NCBI RefSeq assembly: GCF_014192475.1
Contig: NZ_JACHXZ010000001.1
Span: 408,900 to 472,899, forward strand
Source: Simiduia aestuariiviva
Lineage (GTDB): Bacteria; Pseudomonadota; Gammaproteobacteria; Pseudomonadales; Cellvibrionaceae
DNA: 64,000 nucleotides
Reading direction: 5' to 3'
How positions within the stretch are numbered: position 1 is the stretch's first letter; each line of letters starts with the position of its first letter. The notes beneath the pieces are model-generated. The model had not been told where the DNA came from. It saw nothing but the letters and a program-made list of their open reading frames with translations, and ran no database searches. Both the position numbers and the translations under genes were made by a program. This document shows positions 29,801 through 39,046 of the stretch, piece by piece.

Positions 29801-31957
29801 ATGTCGCTTTCAAGCAAAATTGTGGTGGGGTTGTTGCTGGGGTTGGTCGCGGGCCTCTGTTTTGGCGCCCGTATGACCGCGCTGGATACCCTAGGTGAAA
29901 TCTTCCTGGGGTTGCTGCAAATGACGGTGCTGCCCTATATCTTGGTCTCCTTGGTGTCCGCCGTGGGGGCGCTCAAGCGCAATCAGGCGCAGGCACTGGC
30001 TCGCTACGGGGCGCTGGTGCTGGCGCTGCTCTGGGGCGTGACCTTGGTGTTGATCGCCATTGCCAGTCTGTCCTTTCCCGAGTGGGAGTCGGCCTCCTAT
30101 TTCAGTCCGTCGCTGTTAGAGCCGGCCCAGCGATTTGATTTCATTGGCAGTTTTTTGCCCTCCAATATCTTTCACGCACTGGGCGCGGGTTCAATACCCG
30201 CAGTGGTGGTGTTTGCGCTGCTGTTGGGGGTGGCGCTGCTGCGCTTGGGGCAGAAGGATGAATTTCTAAAGGTGGTGAACGCATTGCAAGAGGCCATTGG
30301 CGAGATGGCCTCACTGGTGATGAAGACCGCTCCCATTGGCGTCTTTTCTATCGCCGCGAGTGCTGCGGGCACTCTGGATTTAGAGGCGCTTAAGGGGTTG
30401 TACGTGTACTTGGTTACGCTCACCCTGCTGTGTTTGGTGTTGACCTTTTGGGTCTTCCCCATGTTGGTCAAAACACTGACAAAGTACCGCTATAGCGAGG
30501 TGTTAGATGTCAGCAAAGATGCGCTAATCACCGCCTTTGCCACCGGCAATCTATTTATTGTATTGCCCATTATTGCGGAAAATACCCGCAAAATGTTTTT
30601 GCGATCCTACGAAACCCACTCGCCGCAATCGAACCTGGTGGAAGTGGTTGTGCCCGCCTCATTTTCAATTCCCGTGGCCGGCAAGTTAATGGCGCTGTTA
30701 TTTGTGTTGTTTGCCGGTTGGTTTAGCGGAGAGCCCATTGCGTTGGTGGATTACCCTGAGCTGTTGCTTACGGGGGTGGTGAATCTGTTTGGTTCAAGCT
30801 TGGCGGCCGTGCCCTCGTTGTTGCATGCCCATAAAATTCCCGGTGAAGTATTCGAACTGTTTTTAATTACTGAAAATATTATTTCTAATCGCCTAGGCGC
30901 CATGACGTCGGTCATGTTTGTGGTGGTGATGGCAATTCTGGTGGCCACCGGCGCCAATCGCAAATGGCGTTGGAACACCTTTGCGGTTGTTCGTTTTGCC
31001 ATTGTCGGTTTGGTGCTGATCACCGCCATGTCCTATTCATTGCGCTATTTATACAAGGCGGTAGGTAATGAATACACGGCCTATGACGAATTTATTGCCC
31101 GCGACCTATTGCTGCCAGCGGCGGCTTCGCGCAGCTTGCTCGAGGTGCCCGCCTTAAGACCCCAAGAGCCGAGCGGCAATACCTTGGAGCGCATTGCCGC
31201 GCGTGGAAAATTGCGTGTGGGCTACTACCGCGATTGGTTGCCTTACGCATTCCATAACAAGCAGGGGCAGCTGGTGGGGCTGGATATTGAACTGTGGCAC
31301 CAGCTGGGGCGAGATCTGGGCGTGCGGGTTGAGTTTGTGCGGGTCTATCGACGCGAGGTGAAGCAGTTGCTGGACAGCCGCTATCTGGATATGGCCGCCG
31401 GGGTGGCGATGACGCCGGCGGCTATTGCCAGCTACACCCTCGCCGCGCCACATTTCAATGAAAATTTGGCGCTGCTGGTGCGCAAAGACAAGCGCGCACA
31501 ATTGCGTGAGTGGCAGGAGATCGGCAGTAGCGAGCGTTGGCATCTGGGGGTGCCCAACGCCTATTACCTCACCAGTTCGCTGCGCACCGCGCTGCCAAAT
31601 TGGCAGGTGCAAGAGGTGGCTTCGCCACGCAGTTTTGTGCGTGGTGACAAGCCCGAATTGGACGCGATTATATTTGGCGCAGCCGGTGCGTCGGCGTGGA
31701 CATTGCTCTATCCGGAATATGGGGTAGTGGTGCCCCAGCCCGCGCTGCCGCCGGTGCCCATGGCGATGCCCGTGGCCACCAATGATCTGGATTTTGTGTT
31801 GTTTATGCGCCAGTGGTTGGAGATCCGGCGCACCGACGGCACGATCAATAAGCTGACCAATTATTGGATTCGCGGGCAGCGACCCGAGGGCAGTAAGCAC
31901 CGCTGGAACTTTTGGGATGACTGGGTTATGCGGTCGACGCCACCCGTGGACGAGTAA
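29801..31957 (+). CDS. Cation:dicarboxylate symporter fused to a periplasmic solute-binding domain
   Basis: A 718-residue fusion. Residues about 1-415 form a multi-pass DAACS (SDF/glutamate-aspartate) symporter: SSKIVVGLLLGLVAGLCFG, LGEIFLGLLQMTVLPYILVSLVSAVG, LITAFATGNLFIVLPII for the first re-entrant hairpin and VVPASFSIPVAGKLMALLFVLFAG for the next helix. The serine-rich HP1 and NMDGT motifs of glutamate carriers are not kept, so the substrate is unclear. A last helix (about 395-415) precedes a family 3 binding domain (about 460-690; RGKLRVGYYRDWLPYAF, GLDIELWHQLGRDLG). This domain is probably periplasmic and may deliver or sense the ligand. ATG 29801 is chosen; the frame can extend 36 codons upstream. 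It sits between gph and trpE, on the opposite strand. Confidence 0.85.
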   Translation: MSLSSKIVVGLLLGLVAGLCFGARMTALDTLGEIFLGLLQMTVLPYILVSLVSAVGALKRNQAQALARYGALVLALLWGVTLVLIAIASLSFPEWESASYFSPSLLEPAQRFDFIGSFLPSNIFHALGAGSIPAVVVFALLLGVALLRLGQKDEFLKVVNALQEAIGEMASLVMKTAPIGVFSIAASAAGTLDLEALKGLYVYLVTLTLLCLVLTFWVFPMLVKTLTKYRYSEVLDVSKDALITAFATGNLFIVLPIIAENTRKMFLRSYETHSPQSNLVEVVVPASFSIPVAGKLMALLFVLFAGWFSGEPIALVDYPELLLTGVVNLFGSSLAAVPSLLHAHKIPGEVFELFLITENIISNRLGAMTSVMFVVVMAILVATGANRKWRWNTFAVVRFAIVGLVLITAMSYSLRYLYKAVGNEYTAYDEFIARDLLLPAAASRSLLEVPALRPQEPSGNTLERIAARGKLRVGYYRDWLPYAFHNKQGQLVGLDIELWHQLGRDLGVRVEFVRVYRREVKQLLDSRYLDMAAGVAMTPAAIASYTLAAPHFNENLALLVRKDKRAQLREWQEIGSSERWHLGVPNAYYLTSSLRTALPNWQVQEVASPRSFVRGDKPELDAIIFGAAGASAWTLLYPEYGVVVPQPALPPVPMAMPVATNDLDFVLFMRQWLEIRRTDGTINKLTNYWIRGQRPEGSKHRWNFWDDWVMRSTPPVDE

Positions 31958-31959
31958 GC

Positions 31960-32637
31960 TTAGCGATCAAAGAGTTCGGTTAAGTTATCTACTGTCAGGT
32001 CTGGCGATAGACTGGCCACCGGCGCGCCATTGTCATAGCCGTAGGTCACGGCGGCGACGGCCACGCCAGCAGCTTTGGCCGCATTAATATCGGCGGCAGA
32101 ATCGCCCACCATCAACGTATGTTGGGCGGTCACATTGGCGTCTTGCATCGCTTCTATCAGCATGTCCGGCGCCGGTTTTTTTTGCTCGACACACTCGCCG
32201 CCCAGCACAATTCGAAAATATTGAGCAATGCCCAGGTGGTCCAAGATGGGCTGCGCAAACTGCACGGGTTTATTGGTCACCAGTGCCATGGCTACATCGG
32301 CCGCTTGTAGCTGTTGCAGGCACTCCCGTGCGCCAGGGTAAAGTCGCGTTTCGCGCGTGCAGCACAGGGTGTAGGCGGCGCGCCACAGCGTCATGGCCTG
32401 TTCCTGTGTTTGTGCTGGCAGTCCCGCATGCGCCAGCGCCCTCGCCACGAGGGTGGCTGCACCATTGCCCACCCAGCTGCGCACCAGCGGCTCGCCTGCG
32501 GCCGCTTGGCCGAGCGCCTTGAGCATGGTGTCGGTGGCGATGGCGATATCGGGCACTGAGTCGATCAGGGTGCCGTCGAGGTCAAATAGCACCAGCGCCG
32601 GCAGTTGGCCGCCAAAGTGTCGTTGAAGCTTGTTCAT
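31960..32637 (-). CDS. gph: Phosphoglycolate phosphatase
   Basis: HAD-family phosphatase that removes 2-phosphoglycolate, for example from DNA 3'-end repair. Motif I LFDLDGTLIDSVPDIA, motif II ALVTNKP, and motif IV MVGDSAADINAAKAAG are intact. Length 225 is normal. Located between rpe and the trp operon, the standard Pseudomonas-type order, with rpe 38 bases upstream. Confidence 0.95.
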   Translation of the reverse strand: MNKLQRHFGGQLPALVLFDLDGTLIDSVPDIAIATDTMLKALGQAAAGEPLVRSWVGNGAATLVARALAHAGLPAQTQEQAMTLWRAAYTLCCTRETRLYPGARECLQQLQAADVAMALVTNKPVQFAQPILDHLGIAQYFRIVLGGECVEQKKPAPDMLIEAMQDANVTAQHTLMVGDSAADINAAKAAGVAVAAVTYGYDNGAPVASLSPDLTVDNLTELFDR

Positions 32638-32675
32638 CTACGCGTCCCTGTCGCTGACCGAAAAGTACCCGTTAA

Positions 32676-33344
32676 TCAGAGGTCAGCCAGTGCGGCACGC
32701 ATGGCGTCGATGGCCGATTTATAGGACTCGGCACCAAAGATGGCCGAGCCCGCCACAAAGGTGTCGGCGCCCGCACGGGCGATATCGGCAATGTTGGCCG
32801 GGGTCACGCCGCCGTCGATTTCCAAGCGAGTGGCGCGGCCGGAGGCGTCAATCAGGGTGCGCGCTTCGCGCAGTTTGTCGAGGGTTTGTGGAATAAATTT
32901 TTGACCGCCAAAGCCCGGGTTCACCGACATCAAAAGCAGCATGTCGAGCTTGTGCAGTACCGGCTTAACCACATCCACAGGCGTGGCGGGATTGAGCACT
33001 AAACCGGCCTTGCAGCCCTTGTCGAGAATCAGCTGCAGTGAGCGATCCACGTGCTTTGAGGCCTCGGGGTGAAAGGTGATGTAAGTGGCGCCGGCGTCGG
33101 CAAACTGGACGATCAAATCGTCCACGGGCTCCACCATCAAGTGCACGTCGATGGGCGCGGTGATGCCGTAGTTGCGCAGCGCCTTGCACACCATGGGGCC
33201 GAAGGTCAGATTCGGCACATAGTGATTGTCCATAACGTCAAAGTGCACCACGTCGGCGCCGTCGGCCAGCACTTGCGCTACATCATCGCCCAGGCGGGCT
33301 AGGTCTGCGGACAAAATCGAGGGGGCAATTAAAAAGTCAGTCAT
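32676..33344 (-). CDS. rpe: Ribulose-phosphate 3-epimerase
   Basis: Interconverts ribulose 5-phosphate and xylulose 5-phosphate in the pentose phosphate pathway. TIM-barrel motifs: [32 protein letters not shown] with the metal and catalytic Asp, DVHLMVEP and [11 protein letters not shown]. Length 222. First gene of the leftward rpe-gph pair. Confidence 0.97.
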   Translation of the reverse strand: MTDFLIAPSILSADLARLGDDVAQVLADGADVVHFDVMDNHYVPNLTFGPMVCKALRNYGITAPIDVHLMVEPVDDLIVQFADAGATYITFHPEASKHVDRSLQLILDKGCKAGLVLNPATPVDVVKPVLHKLDMLLLMSVNPGFGGQKFIPQTLDKLREARTLIDASGRATRLEIDGGVTPANIADIARAGADTFVAGSAIFGAESYKSAIDAMRAALADL

Positions 33345-33448
33345 GGTGTTGCTCGCTGGGTTGTGAGGCCGACATTGTACGCACTCAGCCGCGCAGGCCC
33401 AAGTGTGCAGGCTAGACTTAGGGCTGGGTTAATTGGTGCGAGGGGCAA

Positions 33449-34549
33449 ATGTTGAAGCGAGCGTGGCAAGTGGGGATGGCCGTTTGGCTGTTGGCGTCTA
33501 TCGAGGTGTGGGGTCAGGCTGAGCCCTCCGAGGCCGAGCAAGCCAGCGACGAACAAGCCGCGGGTGCCGCAGTAGACGGCGCCGCAGTGGCTGCGCCAGC
33601 TCCCGAGCCTGCAGAACCGCCGCTGTACGCCAATCGTGAGACCCGCGACATGGCGTTGCTGGCGCAAGCCGTGCCGTCGGATCAGGTGGTGTGGCTCGAT
33701 GTTGGCGGCGAGCGGGTGCTGGCCCTTTATCAACCAGCCATCAGTGCCAGCCCTTCGGGCGCAGTGTTGCTCGTGCAAGATCAAGATCGCAACCCCACCT
33801 GGCCCGAACGCATACAAGCGCTGCGCCTACATTTACCGGAGCAGGGCTGGACCACGATGGTGGTGATGCTACCGCCAGCAGATCCGGTGTCGATTCCGCC
33901 CCGTGAACCCCTCGCGCCTACTGCCGAGGCCGCCGCTCAGAGCGCAACGCAGCCACCTTCAAATGCGCCCGCTGACGCAGAAGCTCGCCCGGAAACGGAA
34001 GAGGTATTCAACGATGCTACGGGTGAAGTGGCATCGGTGGAGGCCATGGAACAATCGGAGCCGCCTGAGCCAGCGGCCGCCGCCAGCCCCGTGGCGCCGG
34101 CTGAATCCCGGACCGACCTGCGATTAGCGCAGGCCATCGAACACTTGCGAGGGCAGGGGCAGTTCAACTTGGCGCTGCTCGCCGAGGGCGGCGGCGCGGT
34201 GCGCGCGGCGCGCCTGTTCAAGTCTTTGGGTCCCGAGGGCTTTCGCGCATTGGTATTGGTGGATGCGCGCCATGCGCTGGGCGCGGAGGCCGGGGACGTA
34301 CTTGCAATGGCTGGGGCCGATCTGCCCGTACTCGATATCATTGCCGTCGACCAGCCTGCACTCTTGGCGGCCGCGCAGGCGCGCAGCACAGCGGCCCGGC
34401 GCGCAGGCCGCGCGCTGTACCAACAATTAAGTTTGCCGCGCTACGAACCGGAGTTGCTTCGACTTAGTAAGCGGGTGCGCGGTTTCTTGGATCGGCATGC
34501 CAAGGGCGTGAAGGTGGATGATGCGCAGGTCGTCGAGCCGTCGAACTAA
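33449..34549 (+). CDS. DUF3530 family exported alpha/beta-hydrolase-like protein
   Basis: Signal peptide (about 1-22, ending EVWGQA), an Ala/Glu/Pro-rich spacer, then a DUF3530 region: LLVQDQDRNPTWPERIQALRL, QGWTTMVVMLPP, and after a long low-complexity insert (about 150-220) the segment LALLAEGGGAVRAARLF where a hydrolase would show GxSxG. The nucleophile Ser is replaced by Gly, so catalysis is doubtful. Function unknown. It overlaps the convergent murU stop by 4 bases. GAGGGG precedes ATG 33449. Confidence 0.82.
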   Translation: MLKRAWQVGMAVWLLASIEVWGQAEPSEAEQASDEQAAGAAVDGAAVAAPAPEPAEPPLYANRETRDMALLAQAVPSDQVVWLDVGGERVLALYQPAISASPSGAVLLVQDQDRNPTWPERIQALRLHLPEQGWTTMVVMLPPADPVSIPPREPLAPTAEAAAQSATQPPSNAPADAEARPETEEVFNDATGEVASVEAMEQSEPPEPAAAASPVAPAESRTDLRLAQAIEHLRGQGQFNLALLAEGGGAVRAARLFKSLGPEGFRALVLVDARHALGAEAGDVLAMAGADLPVLDIIAVDQPALLAAAQARSTAARRAGRALYQQLSLPRYEPELLRLSKRVRGFLDRHAKGVKVDDAQVVEPSN

Positions 34550-35232
34550 GCAGAGGGTGCCGATTGAATGGCCGCCAGTCGCTCAGGCGTGCCCACATCG
34601 CACCACTGACCTCGATGTAGCAGGCCGCCGACTTTGGCTTGCACCAGCCAAAAATGTAGGGCTTCGCGCAGCGGGAATCGCTCGCGTCGCTCGGGAAATT
34701 CGGCAATGAACTGGGCGGTGGCTGTGCCGATGCCCGTGTAGGTGTGGCGAGGGGTCGCTTGAAGCGTGAGGCAACCAGCTCGTAAACCAAAGTCGCCCTG
34801 GGGGTGGTGCGACGGGTTGTGAGTTAGCACTAACTCTGCCTGCAGACCTCTTTGAGCCAAGGTTTCGACGCTTCTGGCCAATATTTCATAATCTAGATCC
34901 GCAACGACGTCAGCGGAGATCATGGCGAAAGACTCGCCATCAAACCAAGGTAAACAGTGTGCCAAGGCACCGCCGGTTTCCAGCGGCTCCGGCCCCTCTT
35001 CCGAATAATCAATGCTGAGGCCGTATCGGTGGCCGTTGCCGCAGTGGGCACGAATTTGATCACCCAAGTAGGACAAGTTGATCATCACTTCAGTAAAACC
35101 GGCCGCAGCTAATTTTTCGAGGTGATAGTCGATTAAGGGCTTGCCATCCACGGTGAGCAGCGGCTTGGGTGTGTGGTCCGTCAGCGGCCGCATGCGCGTG
35201 CCTTTGCCGGCGGCAAAGACGAAGGCTTTCAT
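34546..35232 (-). CDS. murU: N-acetylmuramate alpha-1-phosphate uridylyltransferase
   Basis: Makes UDP-MurNAc from MurNAc-1-phosphate and UTP in the cell-wall recycling route that bypasses MurA. Nucleotidyltransferase signature FAAGKGTRMRPLTDHTPKPLL at the N-terminus, GKPLIDYHLEKL and ALAHCLPWF/ISADV regions typical. ATG 35232 gives 228 residues and overlaps amgK by 4 bases. The pairing with amgK and the position beside lptD match Pseudomonas. Confidence 0.95.
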   Translation of the reverse strand: MKAFVFAAGKGTRMRPLTDHTPKPLLTVDGKPLIDYHLEKLAAAGFTEVMINLSYLGDQIRAHCGNGHRYGLSIDYSEEGPEPLETGGALAHCLPWFDGESFAMISADVVADLDYEILARSVETLAQRGLQAELVLTHNPSHHPQGDFGLRAGCLTLQATPRHTYTGIGTATAQFIAEFPERRERFPLREALHFWLVQAKVGGLLHRGQWCDVGTPERLAAIQSAPSA

Positions 35233-36269
35233 GGGTTGCCGGCGGTGCGGTAGTCGCGGTACCACGCTTGTTGCTTGGCCAGTGGCAGCAGTCGCTCGCG
35301 AAACCAATCGGCGAAGGGCAGCAGCTCGGAATAGGCTTCAGCCACTTCTAAGGTGTAGCGAATGACCAGGGGTAAATCATTCAGGTAGCTGTCTTTGCCG
35401 TCGCGCAAGTGCAGCCTTGCAAATATGCCGAGTACTTTAAGGTGGCGCTGCAAACCCATCCAATTGAACCAGCGCAGGAAGGTTTCCTGTGTGACCGGGC
35501 GCATTAAGCCCACCTCTACGGCCATGTTGCCGTAGGCCAGTGCCCAGCGCTCTACTTGATCAACCGGCCAGCGGACGTAGCAGTCGCGCAATAGCGATAC
35601 GAGGTCGTAGGTAATGGGGCCGATGACGCCGTCTTGAAAATCGACAATACCGGGGGCCAGCCCGTCGCGAATGAGCAGATTGCGCGAATGGAAATCGCGA
35701 TGCACTAAGACCTGAGGCTGTTCGGCTGCGAGGCTTTCGAGCTTCTGAAAAACGCCGTGCAGCATGCTGCGCTCTTCGGTGGTCAGGGTGTAACCCAGCA
35801 ATTGAGGGATGAACCAGTCTTCAAAAAGCCCCATTTCTTGGCGCAATAGGGGCTGGTCGTAATCGGCTAAATCGAGATTTTTGGTGGGCACCTGTTGAAT
35901 ACGCAGTAAGTCAGTAATCACTTCGCCGTATAGGCAGTGTGCGGTGTCTGGTTCAAGGCAGTCGAGCAATAATTTACCGCCCAAATCTTCTAGCAACAAA
36001 TAGCCGCGGTCGTAGTCTACGGCGAACACCTCGGGCGCGTGAATGCCCTGCTGGCGCAGCAGGTTGGCGAGGTATACAAAGGTTTCGTTCTTTTCTGTGG
36101 TGGGCGGCGCTTCAACGGCAATTAAATGGGCTTCCGTATTTAGGCGATAATAGCGGCGAAAGCCCGCATCGCCTTGGAGTGGCGTGAGCAGTAGCGGGCC
36201 ACTCGGCAGCCAGCCCTTGTCTGACAGGGTGGTGTGCACCCATTGTTGTAATTCTGTGACAGCTGTCAA
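35229..36269 (-). CDS. amgK: N-acetylmuramate/N-acetylglucosamine kinase
   Basis: Phosphorylates MurNAc (and GlcNAc) at C1 with ATP, feeding MurU. Aminoglycoside phosphotransferase fold: catalytic loop VHRDFHSRNLLI and metal-binding IVDFQDGVIGPITYDLVSLLRD. The start is assigned to TTG 36269 because no ATG lies near the family's N-terminus; this is the least certain point. Overlaps murU by 4 bases. Divergent from lptD with 199 bases between. Confidence 0.93.
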   Translation of the reverse strand: MTAVTELQQWVHTTLSDKGWLPSGPLLLTPLQGDAGFRRYYRLNTEAHLIAVEAPPTTEKNETFVYLANLLRQQGIHAPEVFAVDYDRGYLLLEDLGGKLLLDCLEPDTAHCLYGEVITDLLRIQQVPTKNLDLADYDQPLLRQEMGLFEDWFIPQLLGYTLTTEERSMLHGVFQKLESLAAEQPQVLVHRDFHSRNLLIRDGLAPGIVDFQDGVIGPITYDLVSLLRDCYVRWPVDQVERWALAYGNMAVEVGLMRPVTQETFLRWFNWMGLQRHLKVLGIFARLHLRDGKDSYLNDLPLVIRYTLEVAEAYSELLPFADWFRERLLPLAKQQAWYRDYRTAGNP

Positions 36270-36468
36270 AGGGAGATCCCCAACGCGAAAAAGGCCACAT
36301 GATTCCAGATTCGAGGCGGCTGTTAAAGCCCTTCTTGCATTGAAGATCAGAGGAGGTACGGCTTTTCTTTCCCTTTGCCCCTACCTTTGCAGTAGAATCC
36401 GTCGCTTGGTTTGTCGCGCCAACCGGGTGTTGGGGCGACCGAGGCAGTATATCGAGAAAGGCTAAATC

Positions 36469-39036
36469 TTGACGTTTCCATCTTCACCACATCCGATAAG
36501 TGCGGCGATTCGCCATGGGCTTTGTGCGGCGTTGCTGGCCCCACTCCCACTGTGGGCACAAACTGTGCCCTACGAAGCCGGTGCTGACGGCGACATGTTT
36601 GCCTCCAGTCTGCTCGCGCACAGCCAAGGCCGAGAGCGCTTGGACTGGGTGCCCAAAGCTGAACTCACCGAGGCCCAGCAGGCGGCTTGCCGGGTGGGCT
36701 GTGACGGGGCATATATAGCGCCCACACGCACCGATTCTGAAGCTCATATCAAACCCGAAAATGCGCCCGTGCGGGCCAGTGCCGATAACAGTCGTTGGCT
36801 GCAGGATTCCAAGGCGGAATTGTCGGGCAACGTCGCCATTATTCAGGGCTCTAGATCGATGACCGCCGACAAGGCTATCTACGATCAAGTCAATATGGCT
36901 GCTGAAATTGATGGCCATGTGGTGGTGCGTGAACCCGGGGTGGCGATCTTTGCCGACCGGCTCATATTGGATGAAACGCAGGGGCACGCCGAGTTGGACA
37001 ATACCCAATTCGTCTTGCATGACGCGCATATGCGCGGCGCGGCGAACACCTTATCTAAGCGGCAGGGTGACCGCGAGGGCGAGGACACCTACACCCTCGT
37101 GGAGGGCAGCTTCACAAACTGCTCGCCCGATGACAATACCTGGATGGTACGCGGTGAGCACATTGAAATAGATACGGCCTCCGGTCAGGGTAGCGCGCGT
37201 CACATGCGCCTAGAGTTGCTCGATGTGCCCGTGTTCTATGCGCCTTATTTTCGATTTCCCGCTACAGACAAGCGGATGACGGGGTTGTTGTTTCCGACCA
37301 TCGCCTCCGACAACCGCAATGGCTTTGAATACGCACAACCCATCTATTTAAATTTAGCGCCCAACTACGATTTGACGGTTACCCCGCGCTACATGCAGCA
37401 CCGGGGGCTGGGCATTGAAGCCGAGGCGCGCCACCTGTCATCGCTGTTCAGTACCGAAGTTGCGGGTGCCTACCTCGCCGATGATGAGGGCGGCGTCAAT
37501 GAAGCGCTGCAGAATCGAGCCGATGCGGGCGAAATTAGCCAGGCGGAAGTAACGCCCTATAAGGGCGAAGACCGTTGGTTGGCGCGGGTGCAGCAAGTTG
37601 GGGGCATGGGGCAGGCGTGGAATAGCCGCATTAACTACACAGAAGTGAGCGACGTAGATTATCTACGCGATATGGATTCGGGATCAATTGAAGGGAGTTC
37701 TCGCACCCATCTGCGACAAGCGGGCAGTGTAGGCTACGATTTGCCAAATTGGACATTAGGGGTGAAGGTTGAGGCGTATCAGAGTGTCTCCAGCAGATCT
37801 GAGCCCTACCGGCAATTGCCTAGAATTGACATGAATGGTAGCTACCGGTGGGATGATTTTGATCTGTCACTACAGCATCAGTACACGCACTTTACTCACA
37901 TAGACACGTTTTACGATAAGAACGCAGCATCGCCCGATGATTTGCGCATTGTGGGCGATAGAATGCGAGCTGACTATCGTCTAGGTTGGCGAGCGGAGGC
38001 GTTGTGGGGCTTTTTTCGGCCGGCGATTTTGGTAAAGCACCTGCAATATCAGCTGGATGCCGACACGCTGAAAGCAGAGGCAAATTCAACGCCTAGTGTC
38101 ACTGGCGCCCAAGCGGTGTTAGATGGCGGTTTGTTTTTTGAGCGTGAAGGCATTGTGTTAGATCGTGGATATGTACAAACATTCGAGCCGCGCTTGTTCT
38201 ATTTTAACAGCCCGAAGCAAGATCATAGCGACCTCTACAAAGTGACAGAAAAAAACCGGTCGGTGAGATTTGATACATCATCGACAGCGTTTAGTTATGA
38301 TCAATTATTTCGAGTGTCGCGGTTTAATGGAGGTGACAGAATCGATGACGCCGATCAATTGTCGCTGGGTCTAACGAGTCGCTTTGTTGAGGCTGAATCG
38401 GGCGTCGAACGCCTGCGTTTAAGTTTGGGACAAATATTTTATTTTAAAGATCGGGAAATTACGCTTTCCGGTACACCGCAGCAGGCGCCTAGGTCTGCAA
38501 TTGCCGGTCAGGTGGCTGCTCAGATTGGTGATCATTGGCGCTATAGCTTAGATGTCATCTATTCAGAGCAAATCAATAACCCAACGCAGGGTTCCACCAG
38601 CCTAAGGTACGCCAGCCCAGATGGTTATTTAGCCAACGTAGGTTATCGCTATAAGCGTCGGGGAGATTCAATTGACTCTGAAACCGGTGAACTTTTTGAC
38701 CGCAGCATCAATCAAACAGATGTCGGCCTCGTCTATCCGTTGTCAGAGCAGTGGAATTTGATGGCGCGCTCCTTCTACGATCACTCCTTGGAGCGTGAAA
38801 TCGATACCTTTGCGGGCGTCGAATACAACAGTTGTTGTTATCGCGTGCGGATTCTAGGCCGGCGCTGGACAGACAGTCGTGATATCCGAACACTGGGCCC
38901 CTCGGGACTGGAGTTGGATCGCGGCATCTTTATTGAATTCCAGCTCAAGGGGCTGGGCAGCTTGGGACAGCGTCTCGACCAAATACTGACAGAGGGTATT
39001 GTCGGGTTTGATCAGCGTCCACAATACGAACCATAA
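36469..39036 (+). CDS. lptD: LPS-assembly protein LptD
   Basis: Outer-membrane barrel that inserts lipopolysaccharide with LptE. A signal peptide ends near LWAQT. The N-terminal LptA-like jellyroll region contains LSGNVAIIQGSRSMTADKA and the barrel region follows. Two cysteine pairs, CRVGC near residue 67-72 and CC near 786, fit the interdomain disulfides needed for function. Start is TTG 36469 with GAGAAAGG upstream. Length 855. First of lptD-surA-pdxA-rsmA-apaG-apaH. Confidence 0.96.
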   Translation: MTFPSSPHPISAAIRHGLCAALLAPLPLWAQTVPYEAGADGDMFASSLLAHSQGRERLDWVPKAELTEAQQAACRVGCDGAYIAPTRTDSEAHIKPENAPVRASADNSRWLQDSKAELSGNVAIIQGSRSMTADKAIYDQVNMAAEIDGHVVVREPGVAIFADRLILDETQGHAELDNTQFVLHDAHMRGAANTLSKRQGDREGEDTYTLVEGSFTNCSPDDNTWMVRGEHIEIDTASGQGSARHMRLELLDVPVFYAPYFRFPATDKRMTGLLFPTIASDNRNGFEYAQPIYLNLAPNYDLTVTPRYMQHRGLGIEAEARHLSSLFSTEVAGAYLADDEGGVNEALQNRADAGEISQAEVTPYKGEDRWLARVQQVGGMGQAWNSRINYTEVSDVDYLRDMDSGSIEGSSRTHLRQAGSVGYDLPNWTLGVKVEAYQSVSSRSEPYRQLPRIDMNGSYRWDDFDLSLQHQYTHFTHIDTFYDKNAASPDDLRIVGDRMRADYRLGWRAEALWGFFRPAILVKHLQYQLDADTLKAEANSTPSVTGAQAVLDGGLFFEREGIVLDRGYVQTFEPRLFYFNSPKQDHSDLYKVTEKNRSVRFDTSSTAFSYDQLFRVSRFNGGDRIDDADQLSLGLTSRFVEAESGVERLRLSLGQIFYFKDREITLSGTPQQAPRSAIAGQVAAQIGDHWRYSLDVIYSEQINNPTQGSTSLRYASPDGYLANVGYRYKRRGDSIDSETGELFDRSINQTDVGLVYPLSEQWNLMARSFYDHSLEREIDTFAGVEYNSCCYRVRILGRRWTDSRDIRTLGPSGLELDRGIFIEFQLKGLGSLGQRLDQILTEGIVGFDQRPQYEP

Positions 39037-39046
39037 CGGTAAGCAA

